Positions 26,475-35,796 are shown, counted from the stretch's first letter. The stretch is DNA of 64,000 bases from Aurantimicrobium minutum (GCF_029892845.1 NZ_JARXVT010000001.1:186001-250000); one strand, 5' to 3'. A program made the numbers and translations. The notes: generated by a model not told the origin, from the sequence alone.

Positions 26475-28403
26475 CTACCCTTGCGTGAACCAACGCATCT
26501 CGTAGGGTGCCAGGGGAACGCCCGCTCCGATACTGAAGCTGTGGCCGGTGAGATGATCGGTCACATTTCCGGTGAGGCTACCCAGTTCTGTTGCTGTGAG
26601 CCAGCGCGGGCTGTCGGAGAGGTTGTAGACCTGGACTATGTCGCCTGCGGGGTGAACTCGGTCAAAGATGACCACACCTTGTCCAGTGCCCTTGCGCACC
26701 TTCGTGGCAACGCTGGCATGGAGTGAAGGCAACGTCTTTCTCACCTCGATGACGTGCTTGAGGCGGTTATAAATCATGCCCGCTGCTGTGTCATCGAGCT
26801 CGCCAGCTGCTGCCGCGTCGGCAACTTTCCAGTTCATCTTGGGGCGATGTAACCAGCGGTTATCTTCGGCCTTTGTTTCGTCCTTGAGATAGCTGTGGTC
26901 ATTGAGTAGACCAATCTCATCACCCATATAGAGCAGGGGGATTCCGCCGAAACCAAAGACCATTGTGTAGGCGCACAGGTAGCGCTCAATGGCAAGGGAG
27001 AGCTGTTTCTCGTCCTTGAGCTTGAGTGCCTTCTCAATACCCGCCAGGCTGGCTCCGGTGCCCGAGGTTCTCCGCTCACCGCTGACGGGGTCTGGCATAA
27101 ATGCTTCACCTGTGGCGAGGGAGCCATAGAAACTGCCTTCAAAGTATTCGGCCAAGAACATGCGGTGGTCGTGACCGTTCAGGCCCACTTCGTGGGCATC
27201 GGTGTCATCGATGGCCCAGCCAATGTCATCGTGACAACGCAGATAGACGCCCCAGGCGGTGGTGCTAGGCAGACCTGCAAAGCGGGACATGGTGTGAACC
27301 ATGAGGGTGGCATCCTTGGCCGCGATAGCCGACCAAATCTGCACCATCAAGCTGTTGTGATACGCCAGGTCAGACACCTTGCCGGCGTGCTTTCCTTCAC
27401 CGAAGTAAGCACCGACCTGTGCGGGGCCCACGATTGCTTCTGCTTTGAAAATCATGGCAGGTGAGAAGATCTTGGTGAATGCACGCAGGGCCTGGGTAAT
27501 GACGTGAACCTCGGGTTCACCCTGACAGATAGTCCCCATCCGCTTCCACATAAATGCAATGGCATCTAAGCGAATGCAATCAATGCCGTGATTTGCCAGG
27601 TTGGAAATGATGTCGGCGTATTCGCAGAACACGGCAGGGTTCGACCAGTTCACGTCCCATTGGTAAGAGTTGAATGTGGTCCAGACCCAGCCCTTGAGGT
27701 CGTCGTCCCAGGTGAAGTTTCCAGGAGCAAAGTCAGGGAAGACCTCGAGCAGGCTCTTCTCGAATTGATCTGGGATGGTTCGGTCCGGATAGACATAGAA
27801 ATAGTCGCGATAGGTGGCATCGCCAGAGCGTGCTTTCTCTGCCCATTCGTGCTCGAGGGCCACATGGTTGAGCACCAGGTCCAGAGTTAAGGAAATGCCG
27901 GAGTCATGAAGTTTGTCTGCTGTGGTGCGCAGTTCCTTCATTGAGCCGAGATCGTCCCGAAGAGAGCGGTAATCCATGACGGCATAGCCGCCATCGTTGG
28001 CGCCTGGGCGGGGCTTCAAGATGGGAAGCAGGTGGAGGTAGGTCACACCCAGGTTCTCAAGATACGGAATTCGTTTGGTGATTCCCTTGAGATTCTTTGC
28101 AAAGAGATCTGCATAGGCGACATAGCCAATAGTTTCGGGGCTTTGGAACCAGTCTTGTTCCAGCACGCGCTCGCGGTCCCGCTGCTGCAAAGACTCATCT
28201 CGCTGCAGGTGGGCCGCAGCCATCACCTCGATGAGCTGGGGCAGTGCCGTCTCGATCGGATAAATCTCAGCTAGGGCATCAACGAGGTCCCCACCCCAAC
28301 GATCGAAGCGGTCAAGCAGGTCTTGCGCGCCACGAGTACTGGTGCCTACTAATCCTTGGAGCTGCACGCGTGCAGCATCGACAAGGTCGGGGAAGTGTTG
28401 CAT
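26475..28403 (-). CDS. Amylosucrase (GH13)
   Basis: A 642-residue GH13 enzyme, the length of amylosucrases (EC 2.4.1.4). These turn sucrose into alpha-1,4-glucan plus fructose without nucleotide sugars. An N-terminal helical domain is followed by the barrel with ANDGGYAVMDY and LTLDLVLNHVA (region I). RLDAIAFMWK gives nucleophile D280, FKAEAIV acid/base E322, and LRCHDDIGW the transition-state Asp near 392-393. These positions are within a few residues of those known for the Neisseria enzyme. The released fructose could be handled by the PfkB kinase at 2894-3838. Sucrose hydrolase is a close alternative. Confidence 0.9.
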   Translation of the reverse strand: MQHFPDLVDAARVQLQGLVGTSTRGAQDLLDRFDRWGGDLVDALAEIYPIETALPQLIEVMAAAHLQRDESLQQRDRERVLEQDWFQSPETIGYVAYADLFAKNLKGITKRIPYLENLGVTYLHLLPILKPRPGANDGGYAVMDYRSLRDDLGSMKELRTTADKLHDSGISLTLDLVLNHVALEHEWAEKARSGDATYRDYFYVYPDRTIPDQFEKSLLEVFPDFAPGNFTWDDDLKGWVWTTFNSYQWDVNWSNPAVFCEYADIISNLANHGIDCIRLDAIAFMWKRMGTICQGEPEVHVITQALRAFTKIFSPAMIFKAEAIVGPAQVGAYFGEGKHAGKVSDLAYHNSLMVQIWSAIAAKDATLMVHTMSRFAGLPSTTAWGVYLRCHDDIGWAIDDTDAHEVGLNGHDHRMFLAEYFEGSFYGSLATGEAFMPDPVSGERRTSGTGASLAGIEKALKLKDEKQLSLAIERYLCAYTMVFGFGGIPLLYMGDEIGLLNDHSYLKDETKAEDNRWLHRPKMNWKVADAAAAGELDDTAAGMIYNRLKHVIEVRKTLPSLHASVATKVRKGTGQGVVIFDRVHPAGDIVQVYNLSDSPRWLTATELGSLTGNVTDHLTGHSFSIGAGVPLAPYEMRWFTQG

Positions 28404-28426
28404 AGGGGTGGGACTCCATTGTCTCT

Positions 28427-28450
28427 AACCTGTCCGTCTCTTAACAGGTT
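28427..28450. promoter_or_regulatory. Inverted repeat upstream of amylosucrase
   Basis: AACCTGT (28427-28433) and ACAGGTT (28444-28450) form a 7-bp inverted repeat, 24 bases before the amylosucrase start and after the MFS gene stop. It could be an operator or the terminator of the MFS gene. Confidence 0.4.
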
Positions 28451-28516
28451 GAGAAAAGTGTATTCCTGCGGATGCTCCAATAGGAACCGTTGGATTGAAT
28501 CGTGACCGAACAGAAA

Positions 28517-29797
28517 CTAGTTGGTTGGTGCGGGGACTTTGCGAATGCGGAAGCTGATCCACGCTGCCACTGCACACAGTGCAGCAGCTCCGAACCAGGC
28601 CAGGGTGTATTCACCGGTCTGGTCACGAATGATTCCCGCAGTCAAAGCGGCGATGGACGCACCCACCTGGTGTGAAGCAAAGACCCACCCAAAGACAATG
28701 GGCCCCTTCTTCCCGAAGACTTCATTACAAATAGCAATGGTCGGGGGAACAGTGGCAACCCAGTCCAAGCCATAGACCACGATGAAAATAATCAAACTGG
28801 GCTGGATGGTTGCCGAGAGTAAAACTGGCAGAAGAAGCAGAGAAATCCCGCGACCGAAGTAGTAAATACCTAACAGGATGCGTGGGTTGACGCGGTCGGT
28901 GAGCCAACCAGAAGCGATGGTTCCTACGATGTCGAAAATGCCCACTGCGGCTAAGAGCCCAGCGGCTGTCGTCTCGGGCATCCCATGATCATGCGCCGAA
29001 GGGATGAAGTGCACGCCAATGAGACCGTTGGTTGTTGCTCCGCAGATGGCAAAGCCTGCTGCCAACGCCCAAAAGGTGCGGGTCTTGGCTGCTTCGCGGA
29101 GGACGGTCAGGGCATATTTTGCAGGGTTGCCGGTGGGGGGAGCTTCGGCGGCTTCTGCAGCAACCTTGGCTGCTGCTGCTTCACTCTCGCCGTAGCGACG
29201 AACTCCTAGCTCCGCGGGGGAGTTGCGCATAAAGAGCAAGATCAGTGGCACAACTGCCAGAGATGCTCCAGCAATCACGAGTGACGCTGCACGCCAACCG
29301 GAGGTGGTGACCAGCCCCGCCATCACGGGCAAGAAGACAAGCTGTCCGGTTGCACTACCAGCGGAGAGAATTCCAGAAACAAGGCCTCGTCGGGCCACAA
29401 ACCAGGTGTTGGTGATCGTTGCGGCGAAGACCAATGCCATCGAGCCTGAGCCCAAGCCGATCAGGATGCCCCACGTAAGAATGAGCACGAATGGGGTTGT
29501 TGCAAAAATGCTGAGGGCACTGCCGGCAGAAATCAGAAGAAGAGCACCAGTAGTTACTTTCCTAATTCCAAACCGGTTCATCAGTGCGGCAGCAAAAGGT
29601 GCGGTGAGGCCGAACAGCAAGATATTGATAGAAATGGCCAGTGAAATGGTGGCACTACCCCAGCCGAATTCTTCTTGGAGCGGCACCATCATCACGCCCG
29701 GAGCTGAGCGGAAACCAGCGGCACCCACCAGGGCGAGGAAGCCTACCGCGGCTACGATCCACGCGGGGTGAATCAGGCGCTTGCGCTGAGAAGACAT
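28517..29797 (-). CDS. MFS transporter (oxalate/formate- or monocarboxylate-antiporter-like)
   Basis: A 426-residue protein with 12 predicted TM helices. The opening GFRSAPGVMMVPLQEEFGWGSATISLAISIN is typical of the OFA/MCT-like branch of the major facilitator superfamily, and there is a long central loop (about 190-220). It moves small carboxylates or related solutes in characterised members; the substrate here is unknown. It ends 113 bases before the amylosucrase gene on the same strand, so sugar transport by association is only a guess. Confidence 0.85.
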   Translation of the reverse strand: MSSQRKRLIHPAWIVAAVGFLALVGAAGFRSAPGVMMVPLQEEFGWGSATISLAISINILLFGLTAPFAAALMNRFGIRKVTTGALLLISAGSALSIFATTPFVLILTWGILIGLGSGSMALVFAATITNTWFVARRGLVSGILSAGSATGQLVFLPVMAGLVTTSGWRAASLVIAGASLAVVPLILLFMRNSPAELGVRRYGESEAAAAKVAAEAAEAPPTGNPAKYALTVLREAAKTRTFWALAAGFAICGATTNGLIGVHFIPSAHDHGMPETTAAGLLAAVGIFDIVGTIASGWLTDRVNPRILLGIYYFGRGISLLLLPVLLSATIQPSLIIFIVVYGLDWVATVPPTIAICNEVFGKKGPIVFGWVFASHQVGASIAALTAGIIRDQTGEYTLAWFGAAALCAVAAWISFRIRKVPAPTN

Positions 29798-29893
29798 TGC
29801 ACAAGCCTACTGAGATTCCATCCCGTCATTGAGGGAAAAAGTATTCACGATTCTCTCGGCAGACATCCAGCTTTCTCGTCGTAACATGGAGGC

Positions 29894-30463
29894 ATGGATG
29901 TACTGCTCCCCGTACTTGGTCTCATTGTCGTTATTGCCGCTGTCGTAGGTATTTACCTGTGGTCTACCTACAACGCACTGGTCACCCTCAACGTTCGGGT
30001 TGATGAAGCATGGAGCGACATTACTGTCCAGCTCAAGCGTCGAGCAGACCTCATTCCCAACCTGATTGAAACGGTGAAGGGATATGCCGCCCATGAGAAG
30101 GGCGTCTTTGAAGCTGTCACCAAAGCTCGTGCTGAGACCCTTTCCGCCAGCACTCCTGCTGCCGCAGCTGAGGCTGAAGGCCACATGCAGTCTGCACTCA
30201 AGAGCATCTTTGCTGTTGCTGAGGCCTACCCCCAGCTGCATGCGAGTGAAAACTTCCTCCAGCTCCAAGGTGAGCTCGTCGACACCGAGGACAAAATCCA
30301 GGCAGCTCGTCGTTTCTATAACGGAGGCGTGCGTGAGTTCAACACCAAGATCCTCACCTTCCCCAACAATATGTGGGCAAACAAGTTGAAGTTCGACAAG
30401 CGCGACTTCTTCGATGTTGCGGATGCTGCAGCAATCGCTGAGCCTCCCCGTATTCAGTTCTAA
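29894..30463 (+). CDS. LemA family protein
   Basis: A 189-residue LemA homologue. One N-terminal TM helix (about 1-22) is followed by a helical bundle carrying YNALVTLNVRVDEAWSDI, VQLKRRADLIPNLIETVKGYA and DTEDKIQAARRFYNGGVREFNT, the family signature. It sits 26 bases before an HtpX-like protease, a pairing seen in many bacteria; together they are thought to act in membrane protein quality control. Confidence 0.92.
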   Translation: MDVLLPVLGLIVVIAAVVGIYLWSTYNALVTLNVRVDEAWSDITVQLKRRADLIPNLIETVKGYAAHEKGVFEAVTKARAETLSASTPAAAAEAEGHMQSALKSIFAVAEAYPQLHASENFLQLQGELVDTEDKIQAARRFYNGGVREFNTKILTFPNNMWANKLKFDKRDFFDVADAAAIAEPPRIQF

Positions 30464-30489
30464 TCAGAACCCTCGAGAGCTAGAGCTCT

Positions 30490-31377
30490 ATGTATTCCGC
30501 TATTGCTGCGAATAAGCGCAACACCATCTTCATCATGTTGGTGTTCCTTGTGATTATTGGTGGCTTGGGCTGGTTCGCTGCCTATATGTATGGCGATATC
30601 AACATTGCCATCTTTACTGTGGTCATCGCTGCTGCCTACGCCTGGTTCCAGTACTACCTTGCTGGGTCGCAGGCGCTCTCTATGGCGGGTGCCATCGAGA
30701 TTCAGAAAGCTGACAACCCCAGGTTGTTCCGCATTGTGGAGAACCTCTGCATTTCCACCGGCACTCCCATGCCCAAGGTGTACATCATCAATGATCAAGC
30801 CCCCAATGCTTTTGCCACGGGACGCGACCCACAGCATGCCTCAGTTGCTGCCACCTCTGGCCTTCTTGACCTCATGGATGACGCAGAGCTCGAAGGCATC
30901 ATGGCTCACGAGCTCGGTCACGTGCGCAACTATGACATTCGCGTCTCCATGATTGTGTTTGGCTTAGTTGTCGCCGTCGGTTTTCTGGCAGACATGCTTG
31001 TACGGATGTCCTTCTTTGCCGGCAACCGCCGAGACGATAACGGCGGGGGCGGAAACCCCGTGGTGATGATTTTTGGCCTTGTGGCCATGATCATTGCCCC
31101 TTTGGTTGCCACCATGGTTCAGCTCGCGATTTCCCGCCAGCGTGAATACCTTGCAGATGCAACGGGAGCCCTCACCACCCGTCATCCCGAAGCACTTGCA
31201 AGCGCCCTGCAGAAGCTGGGCGCTTATGGCCGACCCATGCAAAAGCAGAGCTCGAGCATGGCTCATATGTGGATTGCAGACCCCGAGAAGCCAGGTCTAG
31301 CTGAGCGGATGCTCTCAACCCACCCACCCATCGCGGAACGCATTGAGCGTCTCCACGAAATGGGTGGAAAGTTCTAG
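30490..31377 (+). CDS. htpX: HtpX-like M48 membrane metalloprotease
   Basis: A 295-residue protein with two N-terminal TM helices (about 15-35, 38-57). The zinc site HELGH is in GIMAHELGHVRNYD; the third ligand Glu lies in SRQREYLADATGALTTRHP. Two more hydrophobic segments come between. Normal HtpX length. It degrades damaged membrane proteins. It forms an operon with lemA. Confidence 0.93.
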   Translation: MYSAIAANKRNTIFIMLVFLVIIGGLGWFAAYMYGDINIAIFTVVIAAAYAWFQYYLAGSQALSMAGAIEIQKADNPRLFRIVENLCISTGTPMPKVYIINDQAPNAFATGRDPQHASVAATSGLLDLMDDAELEGIMAHELGHVRNYDIRVSMIVFGLVVAVGFLADMLVRMSFFAGNRRDDNGGGGNPVVMIFGLVAMIIAPLVATMVQLAISRQREYLADATGALTTRHPEALASALQKLGAYGRPMQKQSSSMAHMWIADPEKPGLAERMLSTHPPIAERIERLHEMGGKF

Positions 31378-31394
31378 TGCCCTAAGATTTGGTT

Positions 31395-32639
31395 ATGACC
31401 TCGAAGCGCATCGCTGGCCCCACTCTGGAAGAGTTTGAGGCTGCCCGCGCCACCGTGGCCAAGGTGGCGCAGTCCACCCCGATGGAAACTTCTCGTTACC
31501 TCAGCAGCGTTCTGGGTTCAGAAGTCTTCCTCAAGTGCGAAAACCTGCAGCGCACCGGAAGCTACAAGCTCCGTGGTGCCTATAACCGTCTTTCCCAGCT
31601 CACCGCCGAAGAGCGAGCAAAGGGCGTCATTGCAGCTTCCGCAGGCAACCACGCTCAGGGTGTTGCTCTGGCTGCCCGTGAACTGGGTATCAAGGCCACC
31701 ATTTTTATGCCGTTGGGCGTAGCTCTTCCCAAGCTCGAAGCAACTCGTGAATACGGTGCTGAGGTCGTTCTCACCGGCAACATCTTCAACGAGTCGCTCA
31801 AGGCTGCCAAAGAGTTCGCTGCAGAGTCTGGCGCCATCTTCATTGCTCCGTTTGATCACGAGCATGTGGTTGCTGGTCAAGGAACTCTCGGCCTTGAAAT
31901 CCTGGACGAAGTTCCTGACGTGGACACCATCATTGTTCCTATCGGTGGCGGTGGCCTCATCTCTGGCGTTGCCTCTGCTGTCAAGCAGAAAGCTGCCAAG
32001 CTGGGCCGCACTGTGCGCATCATTGGTGTGCAGGCAGAAAATGCTTCGGCCTATCCCGCATCGCTTGCTGCTGGTGAACCCGTCACTGTGGATGTTCACC
32101 CCACGATCTGTGACGGTATTGCTGTTGCGCGCCCGGGAACATTGAACTTTGACATCATCAAGGACACCGTCGATGAAGTCGTCACCGTCTCCGACGATGA
32201 CACCGCACGTGCATTAGTCATGCTGCTCGAGCGAGCAAAGCTCGTCGTCGAGCCAGCTGGTGCTGTGGGCGTTGCTGCCATCATGGCGAAGAAAATCAAG
32301 AAATCTGGAAAGACCGTAGCCATCCTTTCCGGTGGAAACATTGACCCTCTACTGCTTCAGCGCATCGTGGGACACGGTCTTGCAGCGTCTGAGCGTTACC
32401 TCAAGCTCCGCGTCATGCTTCCTGACCGCCCCGGTCAGCTTGCTCGCACAGCAGAGATCGTGTCTGAGCAGAACGCGAACGTTGTTGAGGTACTTCACAC
32501 TCGTCACGGCCGTGGTTTGCAGATCAGTGAAGTCGAGCTCGAACTCCACATCGAAACCCGTGGCAAGGAACACCGCAAGCAGGTCGTCAAGGCACTGCGC
32601 GACGAGGGTTTCAAGGTTCGCATCAGCGACGACATCTAG
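31395..32639 (+). CDS. ilvA: Threonine ammonia-lyase with ACT domain
   Basis: A 414-residue PLP enzyme converting threonine to 2-oxobutyrate and ammonia, the first step toward isoleucine. The PLP Lys lies in TGSYKLRGAYNRLS, the phosphate-binding loop is GGGGLISGVAS, and the C-terminal 75 residues (LRVMLPDRPGQLARTAEIV) form an ACT regulatory domain. The size and single ACT domain fit the actinobacterial type. ATG at 31395 was preferred to a TTG six bases upstream. Confidence 0.93.
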   Translation: MTSKRIAGPTLEEFEAARATVAKVAQSTPMETSRYLSSVLGSEVFLKCENLQRTGSYKLRGAYNRLSQLTAEERAKGVIAASAGNHAQGVALAARELGIKATIFMPLGVALPKLEATREYGAEVVLTGNIFNESLKAAKEFAAESGAIFIAPFDHEHVVAGQGTLGLEILDEVPDVDTIIVPIGGGGLISGVASAVKQKAAKLGRTVRIIGVQAENASAYPASLAAGEPVTVDVHPTICDGIAVARPGTLNFDIIKDTVDEVVTVSDDDTARALVMLLERAKLVVEPAGAVGVAAIMAKKIKKSGKTVAILSGGNIDPLLLQRIVGHGLAASERYLKLRVMLPDRPGQLARTAEIVSEQNANVVEVLHTRHGRGLQISEVELELHIETRGKEHRKQVVKALRDEGFKVRISDDI

Positions 32640-32650
32640 ACTTAACGAAC

Positions 32651-32682
32651 AACGCCTCCCCATTGGGGAGGCGTTGTTGTTT
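32651..32682. terminator. Terminator shared by ilvA and greA
   Basis: A perfect 11-bp stem AACGCCTCCCC / GGGGAGGCGTT with loop ATT lies between convergent genes. GTTGTTT follows the right arm. Confidence 0.85.
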
Positions 32683-32691
32683 AAAGCTCTG

Positions 32692-33183
32692 TTAGCCGGT
32701 GAACGTGGCCACGTTGATGACCTCAATAGCAATGTCCTTGCCGTTAGGGGCGGTGAAGACAGTCTTCTCGCCGACCTTGAGGCCCAGGATGGCAGCGCCC
32801 ATGGGGCTGCTCTCGCTGTAGACGGTGTAGTCAGTGCCGGCAGCGATCTCACGGTTACCGAGGAGGAAGACAGATTCTTCGCCTGCGATGGTGGCGGTGA
32901 TGACCGTCCCGGTTTCAACAATTCCGGAGCTCTCAGGGGCTTCGCCTACTTTGACGTCCTTGAGGAGTGCCGTCAGAGTGCGAATACGAGCTTCAATCTT
33001 TCCCTGCTCGTCCTTGGCGGCGTGGTAGCCACCGTTCTCCTTGAGGTCACCCTCTTCGCGGGCAGCTTCAATACGCTTGGCAATGTCTGCGCGACCATCA
33101 ACGCTGAGGGAGTCGAGCTCTCCCTTAAGGCGGTCATACGCCTCTTGGGTGAGCCATATTTCTTTGGTTTCTTCGCTAGCCAT
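32692..33183 (-). CDS. greA: Transcription elongation factor GreA
   Basis: A 163-residue GreA. The N-terminal coiled coil carries the acidic tip (IEAAREEGDLKENGGYHAAKDEQ) that enters the RNA polymerase secondary channel. The C-terminal FKBP-like domain has SPMGAAILGLKVGEKTVF. It stimulates cleavage of backtracked RNA. I took the Met at 33183 as start because the family N-terminus begins there. The DUF4307 gene lies ten bases upstream on the same strand, a common actinobacterial neighbourhood. Confidence 0.95.
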   Translation of the reverse strand: MASEETKEIWLTQEAYDRLKGELDSLSVDGRADIAKRIEAAREEGDLKENGGYHAAKDEQGKIEARIRTLTALLKDVKVGEAPESSGIVETGTVITATIAGEESVFLLGNREIAAGTDYTVYSESSPMGAAILGLKVGEKTVFTAPNGKDIAIEVINVATFTG

Positions 33184-33193
33184 AAGTTTCAGC

Positions 33194-33601
33194 CTAGGTG
33201 AGCCAACAACGGTAAACCAAACCCGTGGTGGCGGGTTGGCTGGTGATGATGGTCTCTGAAATATCGCGGATGCGCTGCTCGGATGGCGGGTAGACAAAAA
33301 CCTTCCACCCCACAATGGCAAAGGCAGTGTTCTGCGCTTGAATAGCGCAGGCCACTTCGTGGCCTGGTGTTGCCGTCAGCTCGAATTCCACGGTCACGCT
33401 CGTGTCCGTCAGGCTGTTGTAGCCGAGGTCTCTAGCTTCTGCTTTGGGGCCAAAGCCCAGAGCGTCGGTGGTGATGCCCCAAACTATGACAGCGATGATG
33501 ATGACCGCTGATGTGATGATCACACCGAGGTTACGGCGGATGGGTCCCCGAGGAGTCGCTGGACGACCGTAGCGGTCAGCGAGAGTGTTCTCGGTGCTCA
33601 T
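33194..33601 (-). CDS. DUF4307 family membrane protein
   Basis: A 135-residue protein with a DRYGRPATPRGPIRRN cytoplasmic start, one TM helix (about 30-52), then an extracytoplasmic beta domain ending in VYRCWLT. This layout and position beside greA identify DUF4307. It has two conserved cysteines (in ACAIQ and YRCWL). GGAG lies six bases upstream of the chosen ATG. Function unknown. Confidence 0.88.
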   Translation of the reverse strand: MSTENTLADRYGRPATPRGPIRRNLGVIITSAVIIIAVIVWGITTDALGFGPKAEARDLGYNSLTDTSVTVEFELTATPGHEVACAIQAQNTAFAIVGWKVFVYPPSEQRIRDISETIITSQPATTGLVYRCWLT

Positions 33602-33687
33602 GGGACTCCTTGTGCAAAGCGGGCTCACAGGTTTTCGGCGGTACGCTCTATATCAAGGCTATTGGCTAGAAACCCCTCGGAGGAACC

Positions 33688-33891
33688 GTGCTGTTTGCAG
33701 AAGAAACCATTGACCCACAGTTGGTCTCACCTGGTCCTGTAGGTTTCTTTGCCACCATCTTGGTCGCCGGCCTCACCCTGGTCCTGTTGTTGGACATGGT
33801 TCGTCGGATGCGCAAAGTAAACTTGCGTGCCGACATCAAAGCCAAGCTCGATGCTGAAGAAGCTGCAGAAGGCTCGGCTTCAGAGAAGTAG
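33688..33891 (+). CDS. Small single-span membrane protein
   Basis: A 67-residue protein with a short acidic N-terminus, one TM helix (about 18-37, PVGFFATILVAGLTLVLLLDM) and a basic then acidic cytoplasmic tail. The GTG start has GGAGG five bases upstream, which supports expression. It ends four bases before the TipAS-domain gene. I do not recognise it beyond a small actinobacterial membrane protein. Confidence 0.72.
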   Translation: MLFAEETIDPQLVSPGPVGFFATILVAGLTLVLLLDMVRRMRKVNLRADIKAKLDAEEAAEGSASEK

Positions 33892-33895
33892 GCCT

Positions 33896-34234
33896 ATGTC
33901 CAACCAGTTTGGAATGTATTCAGAGCAATACAACAACGACTACTCCCAAGAGCAGAACGAACAATTCACTGCCGCTTTTGACGCCATTACACAGCAGTTT
34001 GTGGCTGGCATGAACGAAGGACTGCCAGCGAGCGCTGAGGCACTCCAAGAAGCAGTGCGACAGCATTACGTGTTCACTTCCCAGTTCTGGAAGCCCACTC
34101 GCGAGGCCTACAAGAACTTGGCACTGAGTTACATCATGCCTTCGCCCTATCGGGACACCTATGAAGGTATTGCCGAAGGTTTAGGTAAGTATCACTACGA
34201 CGCGATTGTCGTCTGGGCGGACAACAACCTCTAA
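33896..34234 (+). CDS. Stand-alone TipAS-like domain protein
   Basis: A 112-residue protein whose helical pattern resembles the TipAS antibiotic-recognition domain: FDAITQQFVAGMNEGLPASAEALQEAVRQHYVF, then FWKPTREAYKNLALSYIMPSPYRDTYEGIAEGLGKYHYDAI. In TipA this domain follows a MerR HTH and binds thiopeptides; here there is no HTH. It follows the small membrane protein gene by four bases and overlaps the convergent hemolysin III gene by four. Drug binding or haem-like ligand binding is possible but not shown. Confidence 0.75.
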   Translation: MSNQFGMYSEQYNNDYSQEQNEQFTAAFDAITQQFVAGMNEGLPASAEALQEAVRQHYVFTSQFWKPTREAYKNLALSYIMPSPYRDTYEGIAEGLGKYHYDAIVVWADNNL

Positions 34235-34917
34235 GCGTTGTAAGCGGGGTGCAGAGCAATCAGCAAGATTGCCGTCCAGTGGCACATAAATGCCACCACC
34301 GTGAGGGTGTGGAAGATCTCGTGGAAGCCGAAAACTCCAGGAATGGGGTTGGGCTTCTTCATTCCATAGATCACAGCACCCGCTGTGTAGGCAAGACCAC
34401 CCAGGATGACGAGCACCATCATGGCCACGTTGGCTTGGAAGAGGTCAACCACGTACATCATGGCTGCCCAGCCAAGCAGGATGTACAGCGCCACATAAAG
34501 CCAACGTGGAGCGTGCACCCAGAACACTCGGAACAAGATTCCTAGAGTCGCACCAATCCACACCAGCACCAGGAGTAAGACTCCCTTACTGGGGGGCAGT
34601 GCCAGCACGGCTAGAGGCGTGTAAGTACCAGCAATAAGAAGGAAGATGTTGGCGTGGTCAAAGCGCTTGAGCATGACCTTGGTCTTCGGGCTCCAGTTGA
34701 ACCGGTGATAGAGCGCAGAGATACCAAACAGCAAGAGAGAGGTGGTCATGAAGACCGCCGAGCTCCACTTAGCGGCCGGGCCATCAGCCAACACGATCAA
34801 GACAACGCCGGCAGCAATCGCCAGGGGGAAGGTGCCGGTGTGAATCCAGCCACGCCACGTGGGCTTCACCTCAACATGAGGAAAGGATTCAGCATCTTCA
34901 ATCAGCGGCAAGCTCAT
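34231..34917 (-). CDS. Hemolysin III (YqfA/PAQR) family membrane protein
   Basis: A seven-TM protein of 228 residues with the family pattern LFGISALYHRFNWSPKTKVMLKRFDHANIFLLIAGTYTPLA and the C-terminal FGFHEIFHTLTVVAFMCHW. The conserved Ser, His and Asp residues (LYHR, FDHANI, HEIFH...CHW) form the metal site of PAQR-type hydrolases. Enzymatic role in bacteria is uncertain. The start at 34917 is the second of two close Mets; 34929 is an alternative. Divergent from uppS. Confidence 0.9.
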   Translation of the reverse strand: MSLPLIEDAESFPHVEVKPTWRGWIHTGTFPLAIAAGVVLIVLADGPAAKWSSAVFMTTSLLLFGISALYHRFNWSPKTKVMLKRFDHANIFLLIAGTYTPLAVLALPPSKGVLLLVLVWIGATLGILFRVFWVHAPRWLYVALYILLGWAAMMYVVDLFQANVAMMVLVILGGLAYTAGAVIYGMKKPNPIPGVFGFHEIFHTLTVVAFMCHWTAILLIALHPAYNA

Positions 34918-35004
34918 GATTTTTAGCATACGCCTCTTGTTTGTGACGTTGCTGGGCGTAGACCCTGATGTTTGGGCGTTTGATTCGGTAAAGTCGGGGA
35001 CGTG

Positions 35005-35781
35005 ATGTCGCGCGCCAATAAGACAGGTCTGCTCTATGGCCTGTACCAAAAGCGTCTGCGTCGGGGGCTCAACAAGGACAATCTTCCGCACCACATTGGA
35101 ATGATTGTCGATGGCAACCGGCGGTGGGCCAGAGAGCGGTTTTTAGAGAACCCTTCCCACGGTCATCGTGCTGGTGCGCAGAAGGTTCCTGAGTTCCTGG
35201 TGTGGTGTGATGAAATCGGCATCGGAATGGTCACGCTCTACCTGCTCTCCACCGACAACCTCACCGGTCGTGACCAGGGAGAGCTCGGAGAGCTCTACGG
35301 CATCATTGGCGAACTGGCTGAGGGCCTGTCCCATTTCCGCAACTGGAAGATCAACCACGTGGGCAAAGATGACGTCCTGCCCCAGGATCTGCTTGCCACA
35401 CTGCTTGCTGCTGAGGAGCGCACGAAGAACAACACTGGCCTGCACGTGAACCTCGCTATTGGTTACGGCGGGCGTGCAGAAATCGCTGACGCGGTGCGCA
35501 GCATCATCTCCGAACACCAAGGTCATGGCGGCAGTTTGGACCAGCTTGCAGACAAGCTCACACCTGAACTCATCAGCGATCACCTCTACACCGGCGGACT
35601 GCCAGACCCAGACCTCGTGATCCGCACCTCGGGCGAACAGCGCCTATCTGACTTCATGCTGTGGCAGAGTGCCCACTCTGAGTTCTACTTTGTGGAAGCC
35701 CTTTACCCCGACCTGCGCGAGGTGGATTTCCTTCGTGCGATGCGTGACTACTCGCGTCGCGAGCGCCGCTTCGGCGGATAG
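35005..35781 (+). CDS. uppS: Isoprenyl (polyprenyl) diphosphate synthase, cis type
   Basis: A 258-residue cis-prenyltransferase, adding isoprene units to make the lipid carrier for cell wall synthesis. The catalytic HIGMIVDGNRRWARER and the IPP-binding LVIRTSGEQRLSDFMLWQSAHSEFYF are present, followed by the C-terminal RERRFGG. The ATG at 35005 is preceded in frame by a GTG at 35002; either may be used. Whether the product is C50 or C55 cannot be told. Confidence 0.94.
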   Translation: MSRANKTGLLYGLYQKRLRRGLNKDNLPHHIGMIVDGNRRWARERFLENPSHGHRAGAQKVPEFLVWCDEIGIGMVTLYLLSTDNLTGRDQGELGELYGIIGELAEGLSHFRNWKINHVGKDDVLPQDLLATLLAAEERTKNNTGLHVNLAIGYGGRAEIADAVRSIISEHQGHGGSLDQLADKLTPELISDHLYTGGLPDPDLVIRTSGEQRLSDFMLWQSAHSEFYFVEALYPDLREVDFLRAMRDYSRRERRFGG

Positions 35782-35796
35782 AAACTCCCTCTTAAC

